From positions 552,079-616,078 of the forward strand of contig FJOG01000018.1 in the NCBI GenBank assembly GCA_900073065.1: a stretch of DNA of 64,000 nucleotides. The letters are read 5' to 3'. Source of the stretch: Phialocephala subalpina. Lineage: Eukaryota; Ascomycota; Leotiomycetes; Helotiales; Mollisiaceae. This document shows, in pieces, positions 57,362 to 64,000 of the stretch. Position numbers and translations under genes: made by a program. The notes under the pieces are model-generated. The model was not told the origin of the DNA. It did no database searches and saw only the letters and a list, made by a program, of their open reading frames with translations. Position 1 is the first letter of the stretch, and every line of letters starts with the position of its first letter.

Positions 57362-58627
57362 ATGGTGCACCCGCAAAGTCCCACCGCCGCGATCATACTT
57401 CCACTCAACCCACTTGTCTACTCCCAGTATATCTTCAAACGTTCTGTCCGCTACGCCTCACGAACTCACCGAAAAATTGAAAGAATACTCTGCGATCCGC
57501 TAGTCTCGGGGACAATGGCCGACAGTGGCTATACTTCGTCTGAAGGGGAGGAGAGTCTTCGTACCCCGATGCCACGGACTCCTACAGTAGAACTGCCGCC
57601 TAGCTATTTCAACCTTGGCAATCCAGAAGTCGCTCTTGGAAATCCAAATGTCCCGATCGAGGACGAAGATTTAGATGGTCCTACTAGCAGTCACGTCGAG
57701 TTTGCCAGTCCACAAACACCGAGTGCCAATGATGCCGGTTCCAGAATTTCAAATGTCCCGACCGAGAGGGAGCATTCGAATTCAGTTACCTCCTCTCCCA
57801 ATTCCCCCCATTCAAGACGGCCTCTCATTCATCTCAATCCTCCAACACTGGACGAACTTCTTCGTGACTTGAAACTCTTTTCTGAGTCTGGGTGTCCATT
57901 CGACGAGAGCTTGCGGTCCTTGATAATCAGGATCAATCTTTACCACCTCAATGTACCCAAGAGGAAGGGACATGGTACAGAGACACGTCTTTACAATCAT
58001 CCACCAACCTGGGGGCATCCAAATCCTCATATCTCAGATCCACACCTCGAACTTGGTGGAACATACTCTCTAGCCATGTATACACCTAGACTCGACTCTG
58101 TCAACGTCAAGCCTCTCAATGTCCAGCACCAAGCGCAAACTCTCCAGAAAGTTACATTGAACACAGCAAGCGGCGATAAACAACAAAAAGCTCTACCCAT
58201 CGGGCGTCTCTTGTATCAAAATTTGCCGACTCATTGGGTTGTCTTTCTTTCTATGGGGTCTCTATGGGCGTTGCGCGCCGACCCAGATGACCACCGCTTT
58301 TTTTGTCTTTATGGCGTAATGAATCAGGATGCTCTCCACGATCGTCACAACGGACTATCTTGCGCCTGGATCTCAAATCCAATCAAAGCTAGTTTCGAAG
58401 ACGTTCATCAAGTTCAGGCTATCTTGTTAGGTGATGTCGATCGCGATGATCTTAATTCTCTGGGACGTCGTCCCGAAAGCTTCAAGTGCATTTCCTTACC
58501 TCGTGTTGCGAGCTGGGAGACTAGCTCATGGGAAGAAGGCGACGGGGCGAACAATGGCATAGCCGAAGAGTCTTGGACACCCGAAGCGCTTGGTGGAGAT
58601 TCAGACGAAGTTCTCTACGAGGAGTAG
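57362..58627 (+). CDS. Hypothetical protein, 421 residues
   Basis: An intronless frame from ATG 57362; a second in-frame ATG at 57514 (MADSGYTSSEGEE) may be the real start, since the first 50 residues are hydrophobic/basic and unlike the rest. The N-terminal third is disordered and acidic, with PTP, SPQTP and SPNSPHS motifs. The folded part begins near LNPPTLDELLRDLKLF and includes LPTHWVVFLSMGSLWALRADPDDHRFFC, whose Trp-rich pattern suggests a compact globular domain. The C-terminus is acidic. No catalytic motif or membrane segment is seen. Possibly a lineage-specific nuclear or cytosolic protein. Confidence 0.7.
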   Translation: MVHPQSPTAAIILPLNPLVYSQYIFKRSVRYASRTHRKIERILCDPLVSGTMADSGYTSSEGEESLRTPMPRTPTVELPPSYFNLGNPEVALGNPNVPIEDEDLDGPTSSHVEFASPQTPSANDAGSRISNVPTEREHSNSVTSSPNSPHSRRPLIHLNPPTLDELLRDLKLFSESGCPFDESLRSLIIRINLYHLNVPKRKGHGTETRLYNHPPTWGHPNPHISDPHLELGGTYSLAMYTPRLDSVNVKPLNVQHQAQTLQKVTLNTASGDKQQKALPIGRLLYQNLPTHWVVFLSMGSLWALRADPDDHRFFCLYGVMNQDALHDRHNGLSCAWISNPIKASFEDVHQVQAILLGDVDRDDLNSLGRRPESFKCISLPRVASWETSSWEEGDGANNGIAEESWTPEALGGDSDEVLYEE

Positions 58628-59425
58628 ATGTCCCGATGGAGTTGGGACAATTGTACCTGGCGCTTGTTACCGTAGATACCCTGCTTTGATCGCCTAAGCC
58701 ACCCATTGGGTAAGTACAGTAGCCTTTAGTAGGCCAGTTCCTGTGAGTTTGGCGCTTTTGAATGTCCCCGCGGTATCTAGGACAATGAGAACTGACTTTT
58801 TGGCAGCTCGAGAACCGCTCCTAACCCAATGTCCAACGCCTTCGTCAAGAGGGTTCTGCAGGCCGAAACTATGGTGTCTTAGCGTTTTTCACTCACAGCA
58901 TTCACAAAAGCAGGAGCGAAATCAAAATCATCATCAAGCTTCAAAGAACCGCATTGATAAATATGTACCGTCTCTAAGTGCCAGCATAGAAAGAAAGGAA
59001 GTTTTTTGTCTCCACCCTTGAGCTCGTCTCTCCCTCATCCTCGAGTCTCCTTCTAGCATCGTCAAGTGACGAGCTCGATCATATTTCGCATCTAGCTTCG
59101 CTGGGTATATATCACGACTGCCAACTCAGCGTTTTTGGTACATTGAGGCCGACCATGCGTGCATGCTTATATCGTCTTCCGTCCAGGGATGTATGTATGT
59201 TGCATCCCATCGTGTCGTATCGTTTCGTGCTAAATGCTCAGCGCTCCCAGCTTAGCCTGGTTATTAATTGGCTCCAGTCCTTCTATTGTCGTTTGTTGAG
59301 TCATCCCCGACTCCGATGTATGGTTTCCCCTCATCTCATCATCTCAAGCCAGGTGCATTCCCGTGGCGATCCTCCTCAGAAGGTGGACCCGGATCACCAT
59401 ACAACCAAGACCACCTCCGCTCATC
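58628..59425. other. Intergenic between convergent genes
   Basis: Holds the 3' UTRs of the 421-residue protein and of the membrane-protein gene. No supported coding frame; a short plus-strand frame at 59143-59637 is antisense to the membrane protein and is rejected. Confidence 0.5.
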
Positions 59426-61246
59426 CTAACTATACACATCTTTCTCCTCTACTCCCGCTTCGCTGCCCGGTCCCTCAGGGAAGACACCACTGCTCGCTCT
59501 CGTGCTATGTAGTACCCGTCCTCTACCACCTGTCCCTTGCCCACCATCTCCTCCGCCACCTTCACCACTTTCTCTCTCTTCTCGTCGAGTACCGGAGCCT
59601 GAAGCTTGGGCTTCCAACTCCTTCTCCTCGGCTCTAATCTCAACATCTTCACTTCCGAAACTCATCTCGGAACTGATATCACTGCCGCCACTTTCTCGTC
59701 GCTCTCCGTATCCAATTACAGGGACGCCTAGTCTCTGCGCCTCCCGTCCTGCTTCTTCTTCCCTTTGTGCTTCGACTTGTTCTCGAAGTGCGCGGTGATA
59801 CATCGGTGCGCTTCTCTGTCTCCTGAGTTCGGCTCCGAAGCCTGGACTCATGCCGCGATTTGAGCCTGAGCCTTCTGTCCCGGGTCTGCCACTCCCACTC
59901 GCTGTTCCAGGGAGGTTGATTGAGTCTCGAGACCCAGAAAAGGGTGTAGCTGGGAACAGTGAGATTCGCGGTAACCCAAGACCGAGATTCGTGTCTTGAA
60001 AATCTTGAAAAGGGGGAATCGTAGGAGGAGGTTCAGGCGCAGAAGTAGGTGCAGAAGAGGATCTCATCAATCTAGTCCTCGTGGGTGGAGAGACTGGGTT
60101 CGAAGCCAGAGCTTGAGCTTGAGATCCTGGCTCATCTTGACCTGGTCTTGTTATTCCAGAAGGATACGGGAATTGAAACTGGAATGGCTGTCCTTGACCT
60201 CTTCCAGATTGAGAGGGAAATTGTGGCGCTCCTGAAGGTGAGGCGCCCCAGCCAACAGCTTGTCCTTGTAGCATTGCTTGGGCGTAGGAATCTGCGGTTC
60301 CGCCTCTAGGTCCCATGCTCAAACTCGTCTCCCGCATGTGTTCTGGTAAAGGTATCTGCGGTGGCGGAGAGATGGTGGGACCGAAATTCGGGGCGGGGCG
60401 GGGAGCGAGGGAGGTGAAAGGTGGAGACTCGGAGTCTGGGGATTTGCTGTTTCGTCGGCGGAAGCAGATTAAAAGTAGGATTAGGAGTATGATTAACAGA
60501 ACAAGAGAGACCGCGCCGAGGACGATGGTGACGGTCAAGTTTGTTCGTGTAAGGCTCGCATTTTGATTTAGAAGGGTGTTTTGGGCCTGGAGTGCTGCTG
60601 TAGCTGCTGGATTCGGCAGAGCTGTCACCGAAAGCGTCGTAGCTGTCGTTGTTGAGATAAAATTTGTAGATGTGGTAGCAGTTGTAGTTGATGTGGTAGC
60701 CGTCGTAGTTGTAGTTATACTTGTCGGCGACAAATAAATGAGAGATGTTACCGTTGTCGATCCTGGAGGAGGAACGGGTAGAGTGAGGGTCGCGGTAAAA
60801 CTGAGTTGCGAGCTCAAAGTTGATGTGGGAAATGATGGGCATCCCGATGTTGTGCATGCTGTGAAGGTCTGTCCTGCTCCTCCTCCTTCAGTCGAGATCC
60901 CCGTGACTGACATCCAAATCCCTGTCTTGTATGTATTTGTATCCTTTGTCGAAATCTCGCCGAGATCGAGTCCCCAACCTGTGGAAACTTGAAGGAAGCT
61001 GCGGATAGCATGTGTTGATAAAAGTAGTAAGATATTAAAGAGAGTGTGATCTGGCACCAAAAGAATGTATCTCCCCTCATAAATCAGCACCTGCTCAATT
61101 GAAAGGATTCAAGAGCTCATCTCCTCTCGCAAGAAAGTATGACGATGTAATAAAGAATGGACGGTAAACTTATAAACCAAACCGAACTAGAATCAGAACA
61201 GTTCAATACCTCACATTAAGATAAGTTCCCTAAAAGAAAACCTCAT
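59426..61246 (-). CDS. Ser/Thr-rich single-pass membrane protein
   Basis: The main frame (59426-60998 and beyond) has no usable ATG. A two-exon model, 61246-61215 plus 60998-59426 with a GTGAGG/CCGCAG intron of 216 nt, is in phase and supplies MRFSFRELILIFLQVSTGWG, a plausible signal peptide, giving 534 residues. The ectodomain has paired Cys (FTACTTSGCPSFP), a Thr-rich stalk (TTTTTATTSTTTATTS) and an Asn-rich patch (NQNASLTRTNLT, glycosylation sites). One membrane helix follows (VLGAVSLVLLIILLILLLIC), then RRRN and a 330-residue Pro/Ser/Gly-rich cytoplasmic tail with a charged coiled coil (REQVEAQREEEAGREAQR). The layout resembles fungal Wsc/Mid2-like wall sensors or Axl2-like proteins, without visible homology. 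The first exon is inferred. Confidence 0.65.
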
Positions 61247-63082
61247 CTCAATATTTGGTACAGGTATTCGTAAGAAACCAGCAACAGGTTGAAGAAGAAG
61301 AAGCAGAACACCCACTCGGGAGCACGAGGGATAAAAGGAAGAAAAGAGAAAAGCTTCACACAACGATCCCGAATTTCAGACCCCGAAAAGAAAAACTTAG
61401 ACCCCAACGCTTAAGCAACGATTCCAGGCCCCCCGGATGGACAACGGTAGCTTCGAATCTATATCGCATTGCCGTCTGTTCAATATCTGACGACATACAC
61501 TAGCTTGCTACGGTTCGGAACACAGTTCGTCCCTCGATCATGATCGGCCGTGTGATCCAGTTCATCTTGTGGAGTAGGCAGGTTGCTATCAAGCTGTGAA
61601 GCTCCCCTGTCGTGTGGGTCTCTCACCATGCAATAATATCTCAATTGGTATACCCCTCCTTCTAATCAAGTGGGAACCACCATCTGGAAATAATGCCCGC
61701 CTGCAGCTCTCCAATCTGAAACTAGTATGAACAACTGTCCGTGCCTGTCTTGAGTCGGATATCGGCTGTGACTGTGGCGAGATGGCGAAGTGGAAGCGAG
61801 AAGAAGCGATAGCTGTCTCTTTCATATTGCGCTTTTCATCAATCCAAGGAAAATCTCTCAAAGTTGAGGCTCTGGACATCATCTGTGAGTTTTGGAGTCA
61901 CTGAGCTCCACTTTGAACACCTTTTCTCCAGATTCCGATGTTGGTCAATCTGGCAGCACACGTGATCGCTCTTCGCTTGAAGACAAGGGGACGCCATGTG
62001 TCAAATCCCTACCGGCGATCCAACCATGCCGCACAGATGATCTACAAACCTGGGACGGAGACGTCGCGTGCCGCGTCCATCCCATCAATCCCAACCAGTC
62101 CATCCCATGATACACCATCTGAAAAAGATGGGATGGAACGCCTCGCCTCTATTGTCCGAACAGCTCGCATGGAGGAAAGATGGTAGACGAAATGAGGTTC
62201 TTCTAGATTGGGAGGAAGACACATCAGACCACGTATCAAGATCCCACTCGTCCTTTTGCGCGGACAGATGAAAATGACTCCTCGCCCTTGATCTCGCAAG
62301 CTCGTTGATGTATGCATAAGGTTCGCTCGCCTAGTCGCCCCACAAACTCAAAAGTTCAACGGCAGGAATGAGACTCACAGACCTCGTCGTTCATCTCGCA
62401 TCCAAGTTCACTTCACCTGTCAAGACATGACAATCAGCAAGATCCCAGATCTCAGCCTGACAAAATCGGCAGGAATGATGCCTTCAGATCAGACCTCATA
62501 CTCACCCTCCACCATTGTGATAATTACCTACCCCCTCCACGGACATCACTCTCATGACATCTTGGCGTTGTCAGAAGATGGCTTTCGTGGCTTGAGAGAA
62601 GCTTCCGTCCTCATGCCAACCACATTCTAGGTTCCCGCCTCTCCCTTTGGTTCATAACTTCGTTGCACGCATGGCATTACTCAACGACTTAAAACTAGAC
62701 ACTATGCCCATCTATTCGAATGCATCAGTCTTTCTCATGCTCAGAGGGATTGGCTCGCCTTCACTCACCTTTCGTCTGAACTTTTTCTCTATACCCGTTG
62801 CGCTCGCTGTACGACGCCGGATCGGCCGGATCTTTTCTGTGGTCCACTTGAACCGAACTGGATTCTACGATTTCACACGACCTGGGACAACGGAACGTCG
62901 ACTAGTCTTTGATTTGAGAATGCATTGCTTCTTAGAAACGCCTATATGATCCCTCAGTTTACAAGTGAATGCAATGTACAGTACACGCTTTCCCGCGAAA
63001 ACGAACAGAAAAACAAAAATCATAACATCACACCCCGTTTATGAGCAACCCAAAAGAAAGAAAAGAGCAAGATCTAAAAAGT
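61247..63082. other. 1.8-kb intergenic region, no supported gene
   Basis: Open frames on both strands are short and overlap. The stretch 61250-61420 is purine-rich on the plus strand (GAAGAAGAAGAAG). The right-hand 150 bases are probably the acetyl-CoA carboxylase 3' UTR. No repeat or RNA gene was recognised. Confidence 0.45.
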
Positions 63083-64000
63083 CTAAGCCTGGCTCAAGAA
63101 CTTCAATGCCTCTTCCCTCTCATCAGCCGGCAACATGCTCAAAACCTGCTGTACACCCTTCAATCCACCCTTGCCATTACTCCTCAACAAACTCGCGACA
63201 TCGAAAGCCACGCCTTCAGTCTTGAGCGACTCAACCTTCTCATGAACAATCTTTCTGTTCTCCTCGTACCACATGGCGACATCTCTGTCCGCGAACGCGA
63301 AGTTGGGAACCGCGGTCCAGGCACCGAGAGTCTCGATGTTGCGTGCTCGTGATGCGAGAGGGTTCTTAGAAGCAGCAGCCATGCGCTTCAAGATGTACTC
63401 TTCGTTGACACGACGACGGACTCGCCAGTAGAAGAATCGTCGTGCTTCTCTCCAGACCAGAGATTGACGGATGACGTCCTTGGCCTTCATTCGGCCGGCT
63501 CGATCGTGGAGATCGGCGAATTGCAATGAGACCTGCATGTAGACTGGCAGGAGCAATTCTTCGCGAGCAGTAGCCTTGGCTTTGATTTGAGTGAGTTGTT
63601 CGGCACTCAATGACTTGTCGGCCAATTGCTTGCGAAGAGCACCGTACTCGGGATCCAGGCGGGCCATGGTCTCGAGTTGCTTGTCTTTGCGGTACTTGAT
63701 GTTGACGATACCTTCTGGCTCCAAGACACCACCGCGGGCGTCTTCGTCGGCGTACATCTCCATGAATTCGGGGTTGATCGTAGGATCGACAACGACCTGA
63801 GACAGATTAGCGAGAGCTTACGAAATACTTGTAATGATTGACTTACCCATGAGCCACCACGGAGCTCACCGAAAGGTGGAATGTAGACAAAGATTGGCTG
63901 CTCATACTTGACAAGCGCGTCGACAATGTAGGAACCATACTTGAGGACCTCATTGTACATGTCACGCTGGCCACCTGAGAAACCTCTCCAGTTGGCAAGG
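63083..64000 (-). CDS. acc1: Acetyl-CoA carboxylase, C-terminal part (5' end outside window)
   Basis: Multidomain cytosolic enzyme that makes malonyl-CoA for fatty-acid synthesis; only the end of the carboxyltransferase domain is in view. The upstream exon (64000-63847) reads [20 protein letters not shown] and [20 protein letters not shown], the CT active-site region. A 50-nt intron (GTAAGT, CTCAG) joins it in phase to exon 63796-63083: [59 protein letters not shown] and [15 protein letters not shown], then the C-terminal tail to the stop. These are near-invariant in fungal Acc1. A single-copy essential gene with intact frame; it gives a good species marker. Confidence 0.95.

Noticed and set aside
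1..64000. tRNA genes, rRNA genes and CRISPR arrays
   Set aside because: I looked for tRNA B-box-like GGTTCGANTCC patterns with matching A boxes and found none convincing; no rRNA-like or regularly spaced direct repeats with spacers were seen. A tRNAscan-SE run would settle tRNAs.

Overview
The window looks like about 64 kb of a filamentous ascomycete genome (Pezizomycotina). Genes are widely spaced and carry 49-120 nt introns with GT-AG ends and CTNAC-type branch points. The gene families are typical of moulds: a Zn(II)2Cys6 regulator, a two-finger C2H2 regulator, a BCS1-like AAA ATPase, fasciclin and GH3 proteins, and a Gac1-type PP1 subunit. A helotialean (Leotiomycetes) source is a guess from protein flavour only. 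A 541-base run of N shows a scaffolded draft assembly.

Layout. 0-2.1 kb holds two decayed genes: a DUF7025-type ATPase N-terminus and an F-box-like/LRR protein. 2.6-3.6 kb is a C2H2 zinc-finger gene. 3.6-7.3 kb has no supported gene. 7.3-9.1 kb has a fasciclin (FAS1) gene and a small hypothetical gene, each with a reading-frame break. 11.9-17.5 kb has three small or medium unknown genes plus a frame-broken unknown gene. 18.9-21.2 kb encodes a Gln/Ala/Ser-repeat single-pass membrane protein. 23.3-25.1 kb is a Zn2Cys6 transcription factor whose last intron appears to be GC-AG. 25.1-39.9 kb has no convincing protein gene but several repeat structures: two copies of a three-copy 'exon-in-a-hairpin' element, a TA-flanked MITE, an exact 250-bp tandem duplication and a diverged repeat block. 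39.9-48.8 kb is the best-preserved block: a PP1 glycogen-targeting subunit, mitochondrial BolA (Bol3), a D-erythronate-dehydrogenase-like SDR, and a class II fructose-bisphosphate-aldolase-like enzyme. The SDR and the aldolase sit head to tail and suggest four-carbon sugar-acid catabolism. The third copy of the element lies at 49.0-49.3 kb, followed by a BCS1-like ATPase. 53.1-56.4 kb holds a truncated 2OG-Fe(II) oxygenase and a GH3 beta-glucosidase pseudogene. 57.4-61.2 kb has a large hypothetical protein and a Ser/Thr-rich membrane protein. The right edge is the 3' end of the acetyl-CoA carboxylase gene.

Two themes stand out. First, accessory genes (ATPase, F-box, FAS1, GH3, 2OG oxygenase, two unknowns) carry stops, frameshifts or truncations, while long conserved genes in the same assembly are intact. 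This favours real decay over general base-calling error. Second, three dispersed copies of an unnamed 255-350 bp element share an AT-rich box, inverted arms, a 3' splice site and a 5' splice site enclosing a variable core, and a terminal T-run. This is the strongest candidate for something undescribed.
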